Shown: positions 53,032-63,014 of the stretch, piece after piece
Numbering within the stretch: the stretch's first letter is position 1
Layout: every line of letters starts with the position of its first letter
Source of the DNA: Nostoc sp. ATCC 53789
Lineage (GTDB): Bacteria; Cyanobacteriota; Cyanobacteriia; Cyanobacteriales; Nostocaceae
NCBI RefSeq assembly: GCF_009873495.1
Contig: NZ_CP046704.1
Coordinates: 124,001 to 188,000, forward strand
Direction of reading: 5' to 3'
Length of the DNA stretch: 64,000 nucleotides
Notes under the pieces: generated by a model
The model's database searches: none
Seen by the model: the letters and a program-made list of their open reading frames with translations, nothing else
Told to the model about the DNA's origin: nothing
Program-made: the position numbers and the translations under genes

Positions 53032-54594
53032 TTGAAAGCTAACTCTGTGATCAAAGAATTGGATTTATCGAACACTATCTCAAAAAATATGCCTAATATA
53101 TCAGGAAAGCACATTTCTTACTGGATTGACTCAACACCCACAGCTAATTTTCCACCACTTATCAATAATCTATCTGTGGATGTTGCAATTGTCGGTGCAG
53201 GTATTGCAGGAATCACTGCTGCAACATTACTTAAACGCGCAGGTAAAACCGTTGCCGTAATTGAATCGCAACAAATATCTACTGGTGTTAGCGGTCATAC
53301 TACAGCCAAAGTTACCTCACTTCACCAATTGATTTATGCCGATTTGATTAAAAATCATGGTGAAAAAAAGGCACAGATATATGCACAGTCAAACCAAGCA
53401 GCACTAGAATTCATTGCTAAAACAGTTACCGAACAACAAATCGACTGTGATTTTAGTCGCCAAAGTGCCTATACTTTCGCAGAAACTGAAGATCATCTCA
53501 AGGACATTGAAAAAGAGGTAGAAGCAGCACTAAAAATCGGACTACCCGCCACATTTGTTCGTGAAACTTCCTTGCCCTTTCCTATTGTTGGTGCTGTTAA
53601 GTTTGACAACCAAGCACAATTTCATTCTCGCAAATACCTCTTACACCTGATCAAGCAGATTCCTGGTAATGGAAGTTACGTATTTGAAAATACAAGAGTA
53701 CTCAAGGTCGATGAAGATAATCTTTGTCAAGTTACTACTGACAAGGGAATTATTCAGGCACAAAATGTCATAGTTTCAACCAATATTCCCATTACCGATG
53801 AAGGATTATTCTTTGCTAAAACTTACCCCAAACGTTCTTACATCATTGGTGCGCGGATTGCAGAGCAGAAAGCACCTGTGGGAATGTACATCGGTTCAGG
53901 AGAAAAATACTACTCTATTCGCACTACTCCTGACAAGAATGGCTTATTGCTACTTGTTGGTGGCGGCGGTCATCAAGTAGGAACAGTGGAGAATACTGAA
54001 GAAAAATATCTAGATTTAGAAAATTATGCCCGTTCTCGCTTTGATATCGATTCCATTGACTATCGTTGGTCTACTCAGGATTTTGTATCTTTTGACAAGA
54101 TACCTTATGTAGGAAAATTAACTCCTCTAAGCAAGCATACCTTTGTGGCAACTGGGTTTAGTCTGTGGGGCATGACTCAAGGAACCTTGTCTGGAATGAT
54201 ACTTTCAGACCAGATTTTAGGCATTGAAAATCCTGCGGCTGATTTGTACGATTCAACCCGCGCCACTCCTTTTCTCACTCCACAAGGTATAAAGCAAAAC
54301 TTGGAAGTTGGCGCTCATTGGGTAGGCGATCGCCTCAAGGGATTGAATAAATCTCTGCAAGATGTGGCTATCGGTGAAGGAAAACTAGTCACTGTCGATG
54401 GGGATAAAGTTGCCGCTTACCGAGATCAAACAGGAGAAATACACGCTGTTTCTGCGGTATGTTCTCACTTGGGTTGTGTTGTTGCTTGGAACAGTGCCGA
54501 GAAAAGTTGGGACTGTCCTTGTCATGGTTCACGTTTCAGTTGCAAAGGGGAAGTTTTACACGGTCCGACAGTGAAAGATTTAAAGAAATTTTAG
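53032..54594 (+). CDS. FAD-dependent oxidoreductase with C-terminal Rieske domain
   Basis: Up to 520 residues. The start is uncertain: TTG 53032, GTG 53047 or ATG 53092. DAO-type FAD domain with VDVAIVGAGIAGITAATLLK near residue 60 and VSGHTTAKVTSLH. The C-terminal Rieske [2Fe-2S] domain has ligands C477-x-H479 (CSHLGC) and C495-x-x-H498 (CPCHGSRF). Proteins of this architecture occur in cyanobacteria and soil bacteria, and the Rieske centre may pass electrons to or from FAD. Substrate unknown. No neighbour on its strand. Confidence 0.9.
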   Translation: MKANSVIKELDLSNTISKNMPNISGKHISYWIDSTPTANFPPLINNLSVDVAIVGAGIAGITAATLLKRAGKTVAVIESQQISTGVSGHTTAKVTSLHQLIYADLIKNHGEKKAQIYAQSNQAALEFIAKTVTEQQIDCDFSRQSAYTFAETEDHLKDIEKEVEAALKIGLPATFVRETSLPFPIVGAVKFDNQAQFHSRKYLLHLIKQIPGNGSYVFENTRVLKVDEDNLCQVTTDKGIIQAQNVIVSTNIPITDEGLFFAKTYPKRSYIIGARIAEQKAPVGMYIGSGEKYYSIRTTPDKNGLLLLVGGGGHQVGTVENTEEKYLDLENYARSRFDIDSIDYRWSTQDFVSFDKIPYVGKLTPLSKHTFVATGFSLWGMTQGTLSGMILSDQILGIENPAADLYDSTRATPFLTPQGIKQNLEVGAHWVGDRLKGLNKSLQDVAIGEGKLVTVDGDKVAAYRDQTGEIHAVSAVCSHLGCVVAWNSAEKSWDCPCHGSRFSCKGEVLHGPTVKDLKKF

Positions 54595-54622
54595 CTTTAA
54601 CTATTGCCTATTAAGGGTTTCA

Positions 54623-55858
54623 TCATTTCTTATCTGCTTGCACACGCCTTTTTGTACCTTGTGTCACCTTCGGTTCTTCTGACTTACTGGAGTTGACCAT
54701 TTTAACCAAGTGCTGATTTAGATAACTCTGCGCCGAAATGTACAAACTTTCCCAAATCTCTTGATTGCGGCTGATTTTTGTGCCGACTGTATTCCCTGCT
54801 GTTTTCTCCGACACCAAATATTTACGGAAATAGTTATTCCACAAGTGTTGGAGAAAATCTTCAGCAAATTCGTTAAACGGCAGAATCCATTTATAGTCTT
54901 TATCCAAAAATACCCGATAGGATGCAATTATCGGTAGTGCCAGGTCAGTTGGCGCACCAAACCCAAAAGAGTACTTGCTATCAGGCAATAACGTCGTTTT
55001 ACGTATATCAATTGATGCTAAATCGTTGGCACCCTTTCTTCTGGGGTTGCTGATATGTTCTTGGATTATTTCGTACAGTCTTTGCTCTATCCACAGAGCA
55101 TGAGTCAAGAGAGGCAGTAAAGCGGTTAATCTTTCTCTTTCTGCATCTGTGATGTTAGAGGGAAGGCTCATCCCTGCTGGGTGCTTGGTTCGTTTATTTC
55201 CGTCGGGATTGTATTTATTTCTATCAAGGCAGTAAATGAGCTTGAGCAAATGGGTGACATTACACTGGGCATTTCTGGGAGCGCCGCTTTGATTCTGGTA
55301 ATAGGCGATGCGGAATTTCCTATCTTCTTTCTGTTCTAACTGAGCTAAGTACTGCTTGATGAATTTGTAATCACCCCTAGCGTTGACTTTGGAACGAGAA
55401 TCTACTGGCGTTGTGGTGTTGGAGGCCAGGGCTATATCTTTGGCTGATTCTTCAGTCAGTCCGATGTGGATCGTAACTTTTACCCTGGCTTCGGTTAGGT
55501 CATATTTGTAATTTTTCGCTTGCTCAAAAGCTAAAACTGTATGCCCCCCGTTAATAATGCCATCACTACCTCCCTCGTTCGCTTCTAAGACTTCTAGCTC
55601 TAGTTCAGTTTTGTTCTTGATAGGCTTAACTTTATTGGCTGACAGAACGATTCCGCTATGACGAGAGAAGAATTTTTCGGGTTCGGTGGTCAGTGAATCG
55701 AACATTTGTCTGTAGGTCGCGCTTTTGCGGTTCGGTTCGCGGATGTTCGGTTCTAGTGGTAGGTCTATCGGGAATGAGTCTACATGGGCGGTGGCGATGA
55801 TGCAATTGGGGTTGGCTTGAAAATAGTTGTCTATCTTGATGTTCCAAGTCTTGGGCAT
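54623..55858 (-). CDS. AIPR-family-like protein
   Basis: 411 residues. Middle block FFSRHSGIVLSANKVKP, EANEGGSDGIINGGHTVLAF, ALASNTTTPVDSRSK matches the AIPR (abortive infection phage resistance) pattern. A helical end and basic tail (KRRVQADKK) follow. Family members occur in phage-defence contexts, mostly without known mechanism. No restriction or other defence gene is next to it. A fragment of a relative lies at about 51650-51745. Confidence 0.72.
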   Translation of the reverse strand: MPKTWNIKIDNYFQANPNCIIATAHVDSFPIDLPLEPNIREPNRKSATYRQMFDSLTTEPEKFFSRHSGIVLSANKVKPIKNKTELELEVLEANEGGSDGIINGGHTVLAFEQAKNYKYDLTEARVKVTIHIGLTEESAKDIALASNTTTPVDSRSKVNARGDYKFIKQYLAQLEQKEDRKFRIAYYQNQSGAPRNAQCNVTHLLKLIYCLDRNKYNPDGNKRTKHPAGMSLPSNITDAERERLTALLPLLTHALWIEQRLYEIIQEHISNPRRKGANDLASIDIRKTTLLPDSKYSFGFGAPTDLALPIIASYRVFLDKDYKWILPFNEFAEDFLQHLWNNYFRKYLVSEKTAGNTVGTKISRNQEIWESLYISAQSYLNQHLVKMVNSSKSEEPKVTQGTKRRVQADKK

Positions 55859-55968
55859 AGTTGATTTGCAATGTCAGGGGAATTTCTATGTTAACCAAAA
55901 CCCGTATTTAATATCGCGTTTCTCGGTATGCTAAGTCCCGTTAAGCAGTGGATTATAGCCGAGCCGCC

Positions 55969-56114
55969 CTATTAGTTCGCTTTCCCCAAAATTGCTGGGT
56001 GGAGGTCGGCAGAGGAGAAGGGGAGCAGGGGAGCAGAGGAGAGGCAAATATCAAGTTTTTTTCCCTCTGCCCCTCTGCTAACCACCTTTGCATTGTTTCC
56101 TTGGCGACTACTAG
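55969..56114. mobile_element. MITE-like element, family B, copy 2
   Basis: 146 bp, inverse of 18039-18182: ends CTATTAGTTCGC and GGCGACTACTAG. Interior AGCAGGGGAGCAGAGGAG-type run against CCCTCTGCCCCTCTGC. It directly abuts the stop codon of the Rieske oxygenase gene (56115). Confidence 0.72.
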
Positions 56115-57518
56115 TTAGTTTTTCTCAGGTCGGTTTCGTGGAGGTACAGTTCGTCCATCATAAAACTGCCTTTGGAGCTTGCTCAGTCCTATCCATGCGA
56201 CTCCAAAAATTAAGGGAGCTATAGTTTCAATGACTTCTGCTAAAACTGATGTTCTGTTGAAAAATAATATTAGCATTGGAGCGCAAGCCATTGTCACTAC
56301 TGTTGCAACTCCACTCCAGAATTTCATCTGCTCAATAATCGCAAGCGCCGAGCTACAACTGGCACACTTTTGTGTATGGGAATGGTATCTCTCTAGCAGT
56401 ACCGACTTTGCCAATGGGGGAGAAAAAGTGGCGTTGCCAAACGGTTCGGCGTTATATTGCTTTACCCACTGACGGAACTCAAACACAAAACTATCTGCTT
56501 TGGTTGCAAGGTAAAACGCTTTCGTAAAGTTAGGGCTACCTCCTTTGGCTTCAAGATACCTTTCCTGATAGTGGAGGAAAATTTGATCGTCTTCTAAAAC
56601 ACCATTTTGTCCAATGTGGTAATACCAACGTGGTCTGAGCTTAATAAACAAACCTGGAAGTTTGTTCGGAAATTTGAAAGGAAAACGTGCAAATACACGA
56701 CATTCCCCTTTTCGTATGGGCGTAGCATAAACAACGGTTAGAATTCTGCCGCGCGGCGAGTTGATGTCATGCCACATTAAACAAGGAGCAACGAAGGTTG
56801 TAGATAACTCTCCTGATTGCCTTGCTTGCAAACCTTGTTTCCAAATCCCTTTGAATCCATGTTTCCCAGATTCAATGACTTCAAGTTCTAAAGGCCCTGC
56901 ATTTGCCCTATTCCCTACCGTTTTGTGATGTGTAAAAGATATGTGGCTAGGGTCAAGTATATTTTCTAAAAGTGTTAACGCATCATAAGGCACATCCCTG
57001 AATGTATTAATTAGAACCCATCCTTCGGGAGATTCTTCTAATGGTTCAATTATTGGGACTTCGGTTTTGGCAGCATTTTCATATTCACCAACGTATACAA
57101 ATAGTAGTCCTTGCTTTTCAATAATTGGTAATGATGCCACGCAAGCTCGTTTTGATATCTCTGCTGTTCCACCTTTGACTTGTTGAGGAATCCTTTGACA
57201 ATTTCCATCTCCAGAAAAAGCCCAACCGTGATAAGGACACTCTAACAGCCCATCATCACTAATCCTGCCTTCAGACAACGGTGCTAAACGATGAGGACAC
57301 TGGTCTTCAAAGCTTCTCCAACATTGGGCAAGTCTGTCCCACCAGATTACAATATCTTTTTCTAACACTGTAAAAGCGGTTGGTTTTGATTTGTCTAAAT
57401 CCTCAAGGTAATGGACCGGATACCATGCCTCTTTGCAATCAAAACTATTTGCCTCACTACCACCCGCAGGCATTTTCTCCTGAAAACTATCTTTCAAATT
57501 AAGCTCTTCCTCAAGCAT
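56115..57518 (-). CDS. Rieske oxygenase of the PaO/Lls1/Tic55 type
   Basis: 467 residues. Rieske ligands C74-x-H76 (CPHRLAP) and C94-x-x-H97 (CPYHGW). The mononuclear iron site N186-x2-D189-x2-H192-x4-H197 (NILDPSHISFTHH). C-terminal CASC (C385, C388), the redox CxxC of this group, followed by two membrane helices (FWSGVATVVTMACAPMLILF; VIETIAPLIFGVAWIGL). Plant relatives oxidise pheophorbide a or related tetrapyrroles. The substrate here is not known, but a chlorophyll derivative is plausible. Membrane-bound, needing ferredoxin. Confidence 0.93.
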   Translation of the reverse strand: MLEEELNLKDSFQEKMPAGGSEANSFDCKEAWYPVHYLEDLDKSKPTAFTVLEKDIVIWWDRLAQCWRSFEDQCPHRLAPLSEGRISDDGLLECPYHGWAFSGDGNCQRIPQQVKGGTAEISKRACVASLPIIEKQGLLFVYVGEYENAAKTEVPIIEPLEESPEGWVLINTFRDVPYDALTLLENILDPSHISFTHHKTVGNRANAGPLELEVIESGKHGFKGIWKQGLQARQSGELSTTFVAPCLMWHDINSPRGRILTVVYATPIRKGECRVFARFPFKFPNKLPGLFIKLRPRWYYHIGQNGVLEDDQIFLHYQERYLEAKGGSPNFTKAFYLATKADSFVFEFRQWVKQYNAEPFGNATFSPPLAKSVLLERYHSHTQKCASCSSALAIIEQMKFWSGVATVVTMACAPMLILFFNRTSVLAEVIETIAPLIFGVAWIGLSKLQRQFYDGRTVPPRNRPEKN

Positions 57519-57689
57519 TTTTGATGTTTTTTTTCTTGATTACCAACTATTAGCGAGATCCAGATAATAAAATGCTATGAGCCGTCGCTTACCAAACAGG
57601 GGGCGAAAGTGCCAAAAATATAGTTGTGTAGCAACAATATCCTTGATCCGTCTGGACATTTTATTACTGGTAAGTGCCTTAGCTTCATT

Positions 57690-59066
57690 TTACATATTGG
57701 GACAGGTTGGCATATCATCTCCAACGAGTAGCCTTGCGAGACTGGGCAACGCCTCACCGTAAGTTGGGTGAATGTGAACCGATTGTTCGAGAACCTGCCA
57801 CGTTGCTTTAGCTTCCATAAGTGACAAAAAGACATGCACGAGTTCAGCCGCTTCGTATCCAACTAGCGTTGCTCCTAAAATCGAATTCGTTTGGGTGTCG
57901 ATGACCATGCGGTAGAAGCCTAGATCGTGCCCCCACTCAATGCTGCGAGCGATATGAGCCATCGGCAGGGTGACTTCGCGGGCAGCAATGCCCTGTTTCT
58001 GAGCTTGCTCTAGCGTCATCCCTACCCGGCCCACTTGTGGCTCGGTGTAGACGGCATAGCCTAACACCCGATCGTTGCGTGTCCGGTGTTCGCCACACAG
58101 AATGGCTTTCAAGCGACGATAGTCTTCCCAAGAAACATGGGTAAAAGCAGGCTGCTTGGCAGCGTCCCCGATCGCATAAATTCCAGCACAAGTAGTCTGA
58201 AAGCGATCGTCGATTTTAATAAAACCCTGTGCATCTAATTCAACGCCTGTCACAGCAGAATTTAATGCCTGAGTATTCGGTTTGCGCCCGATCGCAATGA
58301 GCAATGCTTCTCCATCCAGCACTTCACCATTGTTCAGCGTAAGGGTAAATACACCGTTGGTATAAGCAACCTGCTGAACAGTCACATTGAAATGCAATCC
58401 AATTCCGTCTTGCTCAAAGGCATCAGCAAGCACAGCACTGACATCAGATTCTTCTTGAGCCAGCAAGCGATCGCCCCGCACAATCAATTTGGTTTGGCTC
58501 CCTAAACGCGCCATTCCCTGCCCTAACTCCAGGGCAATATAGCCCCCGCCGACTACGAGCAAATGGGGTGGAATCTGCTGCAAATCAAAGAAATTTCGGT
58601 TGGTGAGATAAGGCGTTCCAGCTAAACCGGGAAAGTCAGGAATAGTAGAGGATGTTCCTGTGTTGATAACAACGATCGGAGCCTTTACAGTCACACCTCC
58701 TCCGCTTACCGTTCGTTCTCCGGTGAAAGCGGCTTCAGCACAGACAACTCTAACCCCTGCACTCTCTAATCGTCGCTTAGTACCTTGGTTAAACTGGCTG
58801 CGAATACTACGTACACGCTCCATCACCGCAGGAAAATCTACTTCAACCTGTGCGTGTATGCCTAGCTTTGCGGCTTGCCCTGCGCGACCTGCGGCATGGG
58901 CAGCGGCTAGAAAGGCTTTAGAAGGAGTACAGCCATAGTTTATGCAACTGCCGCCCAACGCATCGCGCTCAAATAGAACGACGTTTCGACCTGATGATGC
59001 AAAGTCAGCCGCGAGTGGAACTCCGCCCTGACCACTTCCAATCACAATTACATCTGCTGTTTCCAT
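57690..59066 (-). CDS. Flavoprotein disulfide reductase (mercuric-reductase-like)
   Basis: 458 residues. FAD motif VIVIGSGQGGVPLAADFASSG, redox pair C41-x4-C46 in GGSCINYGCTPSK, NAD motif VVGGGYIALELGQGMARLG, AIGDAAKQPAFTH, and the C-terminal dimer motif HIHPTYGEALPSLA. Belongs to the class I pyridine nucleotide-disulfide oxidoreductases. No HMA domain and no C-terminal Cys pair for Hg(II), so mercury reduction is unlikely; the substrate is open. In line with the hydrolase genes upstream (65 bp). Confidence 0.9.
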   Translation of the reverse strand: METADVIVIGSGQGGVPLAADFASSGRNVVLFERDALGGSCINYGCTPSKAFLAAAHAAGRAGQAAKLGIHAQVEVDFPAVMERVRSIRSQFNQGTKRRLESAGVRVVCAEAAFTGERTVSGGGVTVKAPIVVINTGTSSTIPDFPGLAGTPYLTNRNFFDLQQIPPHLLVVGGGYIALELGQGMARLGSQTKLIVRGDRLLAQEESDVSAVLADAFEQDGIGLHFNVTVQQVAYTNGVFTLTLNNGEVLDGEALLIAIGRKPNTQALNSAVTGVELDAQGFIKIDDRFQTTCAGIYAIGDAAKQPAFTHVSWEDYRRLKAILCGEHRTRNDRVLGYAVYTEPQVGRVGMTLEQAQKQGIAAREVTLPMAHIARSIEWGHDLGFYRMVIDTQTNSILGATLVGYEAAELVHVFLSLMEAKATWQVLEQSVHIHPTYGEALPSLARLLVGDDMPTCPNM

Positions 59067-59131
59067 TGTTACCTCTTTTGATAGCTGAGTTAAAAATACT
59101 TTATTGAGCCAGACCTACGATTTCTTTACAA

Positions 59132-60532
59132 CTAACGCAGTGACCTGAACGCCGCGCGGATCTCCTCAGAGAAAAGCTGCGGCTGTTCCCATGCCGGGAA
59201 GTGGCCGCCCTGATCAGCCTCATGGAAGTAGCTCAGGTTGCGATAGGCGCGTCGGGCCCATGTCTCTGGAGCGCGATATAACTCCTCCGGAAATACCGTG
59301 ATGGCCACCGGGAGCGAGATATCGGCGGTCTTCTGCGCGATCGCGTTCAAGAGACTGGTGTTCTTGTTCTCCCAGTACAGCCGAGCTGACGAGACCGCAC
59401 TGTTCGTTAGCCAGTACAGCGTAATGTCGTCCAGCACCTCGTCTTTCGTCGGGGACTTTTCGGAATTGCCACCTCTGTACGTCCACTGCGCGAAGCCTGG
59501 ATGCCCGAGCATCCATGCCGCGAGTCCGATTGGCGAGTCCGTCAGACCGTACCCGACTACCTGCGGTCGCGTACCCATCACCGCGGCGTAGGCTCGTTTG
59601 TTCTTTAATGCGTCGAGTGAGTCGAACGCCGCGCGTTCCTTCTCGGAGAGACCCGCAGGCGCAGACCCGCCGTCGGCGAGCACCGCAGCCACGTCGGCTG
59701 GTATCGTCGCCGGCAAGTTGATGTGAATACCAAGTAATCCTGCCGGTGCTTGGCGCGTCATTGCGCTGGAGATGGGGGACCCCCAGTCGCCGCCCTGGGC
59801 GACATAGCGGGTGTACCCGAGGCGCTTCATCAGCTCCGCCCAGGCACGGGCGATGCGGTCGGGGTCCCAACCTGTACCCATAGGCTTGCCAGAGAAGCCG
59901 AAGCCGGGAATTGACGGGATGACCAGATCGAATGCGTCCTCCGGGCGTCCCCTATAGGCTGTTGGATTGGTCAGCGGGCCGATGACCTTTAGCTGTTCAA
60001 GTACCGATCCAGGCCATCCGTGCGTGATGAGCAATGGCAAAGCGTTAGGATTTTTGGAGCGAACGTGAATAAAGTGAATGTCCAGTCCGTCGATGTTCGT
60101 TACAAACTGCGGCAAGGCATTCAGCTTCGCCTCGGCTTTCCGCCAGTCGTACTTCGTTCCCCAGTAACGGACGAGTTCCTTCATTGTTGCCAGTTGCACG
60201 CCCTGCGACTGGTCGGCGACAGTCTCCTTGTCAGACCAGCGGGTTGCTGCAATGCGCTTGCGGAGATCGACGATCGCCTCTTGCGGGACGTGGACGCGGA
60301 AGGGGCGGATTGCGTTGTCTTTGGTCGCGTAGGCGTAGCCCGTCGTAGACATCGCCTTAGCTGCGACCTGGGTTTGTGCGCCGGTCTGGGCGGATTGCTG
60401 TGCAAGTAGGCGAGCGGGTAGTGCCAGAAACACCGTTGCCACAAAGAGCGCGACAAGGAATAGCGAGAGGAAGACGAAGGTACCTGCGGTGCGGGCTTTG
60501 GTTTTGTAATGTACTTTTTTCAGTTTTGTCAT
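59132..60532 (-). CDS. Epoxide hydrolase (EHN + alpha/beta hydrolase)
   Basis: 466 residues from ATG 60532 (MTKLKK), AAGGAG 8 nt upstream. An N-terminal membrane or signal segment (FVFLSLFLVALFVATVFLAL) suggests export. The EHN domain starts at IRPFRVHVPQEAIVDLRKRI. The oxyanion motif HGWPGS, nucleophile Asp in GGDWGS and late His in GGHFPAWEQP are present. Opens epoxides to diols. GC-rich with sharply biased codons, unlike the flanking genes; probably acquired. Confidence 0.9.
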   Translation of the reverse strand: MTKLKKVHYKTKARTAGTFVFLSLFLVALFVATVFLALPARLLAQQSAQTGAQTQVAAKAMSTTGYAYATKDNAIRPFRVHVPQEAIVDLRKRIAATRWSDKETVADQSQGVQLATMKELVRYWGTKYDWRKAEAKLNALPQFVTNIDGLDIHFIHVRSKNPNALPLLITHGWPGSVLEQLKVIGPLTNPTAYRGRPEDAFDLVIPSIPGFGFSGKPMGTGWDPDRIARAWAELMKRLGYTRYVAQGGDWGSPISSAMTRQAPAGLLGIHINLPATIPADVAAVLADGGSAPAGLSEKERAAFDSLDALKNKRAYAAVMGTRPQVVGYGLTDSPIGLAAWMLGHPGFAQWTYRGGNSEKSPTKDEVLDDITLYWLTNSAVSSARLYWENKNTSLLNAIAQKTADISLPVAITVFPEELYRAPETWARRAYRNLSYFHEADQGGHFPAWEQPQLFSEEIRAAFRSLR

Positions 60533-60585
60533 GATGTTTTCTCCTTGCTGCAAATTGTCTGTTTCACGACTCAGGCTAAACCCAA

Positions 60586-61638
60586 TCAGTAACCGTCAAC
60601 TTCGACGACGGCCTTGGCGAACTCCCGAGGTGCTTCCTGAGGCAGGTTGTGACCGACACCGCCCTTGACGATCCGGTGTGCGTATTTGCCCGAAAATTTC
60701 CTTGCGTAGGTACTAGCATCTGGGTGCGGCGCACCGTTGGCATCACCTTCCAGAGTGATGGTGGGCACGGCGATCGCGGGGGCTGCGGCAAGCCGCTTCT
60801 CAATCTCGTCATACTTCGACTCGCCTTCAGCCAGACCGAGCCGCCAACGGTAGTTGTGGATGACGATACCGACGTGATCTGGGTTGTTGAAGGCAGCCGC
60901 GCTGCGATCAAATGTTGCGTCATCGAAGTGCCATTGCGGCGAAGCAAGCTTCCAGATGAGCTTGTTGAAATCGTGCCGATATTTTTCGTAGCCCAGCTTG
61001 CCGCGTTCCGCCGCAAAATAGAATTGATACCACCATTGGAGTTCGGACTGCGGCGGCAGAGGTGTCTTGTTGGCTTCAGGGTTGCCAATCAAATAACCGC
61101 TTACGGAGACGAGTGCCTTGCAGCGTTCGGGCCAGAGTGCCGCGATGATGTTGGCTGTTCGCGCTCCCCAATCATAACCAGCGAGGATCGCCCTCTCGAT
61201 CTTGAGCGCATCCATCAAAGCGATGATATCGACAGCGATCGCCGACTGTTGCCCATTGCGGAACGTCTCGCTCGAAAGAAAGCGCGTCGTGCCATAGCCG
61301 CGCAGATACGGGATGATCACCCGGTACCCCGCCGATGCTAACAAAGGAGCGACATCAACATAGCTATAAATGTCGTAGGGCCATCCATGCAGCAGGATTA
61401 CTGGATGGCCATTCGCAGGGCCCGCTTCAGCGTATCCAACATTTAGAACACCAGCATCGATCTGCTTTAGTGAGACGAAAGACGTGTTTTTCCCCGGCTT
61501 AGTTGTGGACAGAACTGCTGGTTGTGTTTTGCTCGACTGTGCGATCGCAGAACCGAATCTGCCTAGCTGTGTAGTAGCAATAGTCATAGCCGCAGTGCCC
61601 AAAAAGCGGCGGCGTTGATAGTTAATTTTCTCGGACAT
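60586..61638 (-). CDS. Tat-exported alpha/beta hydrolase (epoxide hydrolase / dehalogenase type)
   Basis: 350 residues. Tat signal: YQRRRFLGTAAMTIATTQLG. HGWPYDIYSY, YLRGYGTTRF, and the nucleophile elbow GYDWGAR with Asp instead of Ser, so it belongs with epoxide hydrolases or haloalkane dehalogenases. The late His lies in GGVGHNLPQEAP. 53 bp upstream of the second epoxide hydrolase, same operon. Confidence 0.88.
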   Translation of the reverse strand: MSEKINYQRRRFLGTAAMTIATTQLGRFGSAIAQSSKTQPAVLSTTKPGKNTSFVSLKQIDAGVLNVGYAEAGPANGHPVILLHGWPYDIYSYVDVAPLLASAGYRVIIPYLRGYGTTRFLSSETFRNGQQSAIAVDIIALMDALKIERAILAGYDWGARTANIIAALWPERCKALVSVSGYLIGNPEANKTPLPPQSELQWWYQFYFAAERGKLGYEKYRHDFNKLIWKLASPQWHFDDATFDRSAAAFNNPDHVGIVIHNYRWRLGLAEGESKYDEIEKRLAAAPAIAVPTITLEGDANGAPHPDASTYARKFSGKYAHRIVKGGVGHNLPQEAPREFAKAVVEVDGY

Positions 61639-61694
61639 TTATCTTTTTCCAATTGGATTTAACTCAACTTGCTTTAATTGAATCGACTATCTGT

Positions 61695-62774
61695 TTATTT
61701 GAGTTGTAAAGAAGCAGTTACGACAAGAAATTCTTGTATAATTTTTTCGATCAGCTCACCTGCCGGGAGAGCTTCGGCTAATCCTGCTCCCTGTCCTGCC
61801 CACATACTGACAAAATCTGGACTTGATTGTTGAGCAGAAGCCTGATATAAAACCCGCCCTATAGACATCTGAGCCGGGAATGGCAGCACTTTATCTTTGT
61901 TATTTTCCATTTCACGTATAAATCGATTTCGGATTGCTCTGGCGGGTTTGCCGGAAAATACTTCAGTAATAACCGTGTCTTCGTCCTTACAATTGAGTAC
62001 AGCCTGCCTATAGACTTCTGGGATATTGTTCTCAGGGCAGGCGAGAAAGGCAGTTCCCATCTGTACCCCGCTTGCCCCAAGTGCAAACGCAGCAACGATT
62101 CCACGAGCATCCATAATTCCGCCCGCCGCAACGACTGGAACCGATACCGCATCAGCTATTTGCGGCACTAACGCTGCTGTTCCAATCAATCCATGTTCAT
62201 AAGGCACAGCAAAAGTACCGCGATGACCTCCGGCTTCAAAGCCCTGGGCTATGATGACATCGACTCCTGCTTCAACGAGAGCTTTTGCTTCACGGACGGT
62301 CGTCGCGGTTGCTAATACAATTGAGCCTATAGCGTGTATCTCACGAATTGCCTCAATTGGTGCCGGCCCAAAGTGGAAACTAAAAACAGGTATTTTCTCT
62401 TCCAGCAAGACAGTAAATTGCTCTTGGAATGGCCCTAGTATTGATATTGGTTCGGGAACAGACCCTGCATCAAGTTCGTTATGCCATATTGTTAATAACT
62501 CGGACATTGCTGCTTGCTGCTCAGGCACAAGTTCATACGCTTCAACTGCTGGGGCAAACAAATTAACTCCAAAGGGTTGGTCTGTCAGCTCTCGAATTTG
62601 CCTGATAATGGAGCGAAGTTTGGCTGGTGCGGTGGCCGCACCACCATAGGAGCCAAGACCTCCTGCATTAGAAACAGCCGCAACCAACTCAGGTGTGGAA
62701 GCGCCAGCCATCGGAGCCTGAATTATTGGATGCGCGATTTTGAGCAAATCTATCAGTTCTGTTTTAGGCCACAT
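61695..62774 (-). CDS. Nitronate monooxygenase (2-nitropropane dioxygenase family)
   Basis: 359 residues. PIIQAPMAGASTPELVAAVS start, GFEAGGHRG (FMN contact and catalytic His), VPVVAAGGIMDARGI, GASGVQMGTAFLAC: class I NMO. FMN-dependent oxidation of alkyl nitronates to carbonyl plus nitrite. 56 bp upstream of the Tat-hydrolase gene, probably one transcript. Confidence 0.92.
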   Translation of the reverse strand: MWPKTELIDLLKIAHPIIQAPMAGASTPELVAAVSNAGGLGSYGGAATAPAKLRSIIRQIRELTDQPFGVNLFAPAVEAYELVPEQQAAMSELLTIWHNELDAGSVPEPISILGPFQEQFTVLLEEKIPVFSFHFGPAPIEAIREIHAIGSIVLATATTVREAKALVEAGVDVIIAQGFEAGGHRGTFAVPYEHGLIGTAALVPQIADAVSVPVVAAGGIMDARGIVAAFALGASGVQMGTAFLACPENNIPEVYRQAVLNCKDEDTVITEVFSGKPARAIRNRFIREMENNKDKVLPFPAQMSIGRVLYQASAQQSSPDFVSMWAGQGAGLAEALPAGELIEKIIQEFLVVTASLQLK

Positions 62775-63014
62775 AAGTATTTCCCACGCTTGCTAATAGA
62801 AGTAAGATATATGTCTTTAAGCGATCGTCTGTCCGCATTACTCAGTTGTAATAATGGGGAGGAGTTTGCAGTCCAGATGCTACAGGTTCGAGTTCCGTAG
62901 CTTGCCCCTTGAAGTCAAAAGATTTATGCACTACGGAAAATCGCTCCACCGTTTAAACCCACATTCTGCATAGGCTGCCTTGACTGGATTATTTAACTAC
63001 AAGCGGACTGCCCC
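62775..63014. other. Intergenic stretch with a tRNA-like half
   Basis: A stretch at about 62855-62916 (ggggaggagtttgcagtcc...tgctacaggttcgagttccgtagc...gcccctt) has a T-loop-like GGTTCGAGTTCC and flanks that could pair. It lacks a full cloverleaf. Could be a tRNA remnant; not called as a gene. Confidence 0.25.

Noticed and set aside
57577..57762. 61-codon plus-strand ORF downstream of the reductase
   Set aside because: Its second half lies inside the reductase gene on the other strand and it has no ribosome site.
59220..59870. Long alternative ORFs in the GC-rich genes
   Set aside because: High GC lowers stop-codon frequency; the called frames contain complete enzyme motifs.
62855..62916. 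tRNA gene
   Set aside because: T-loop-like sequence is present, but no complete cloverleaf with anticodon arm could be drawn.
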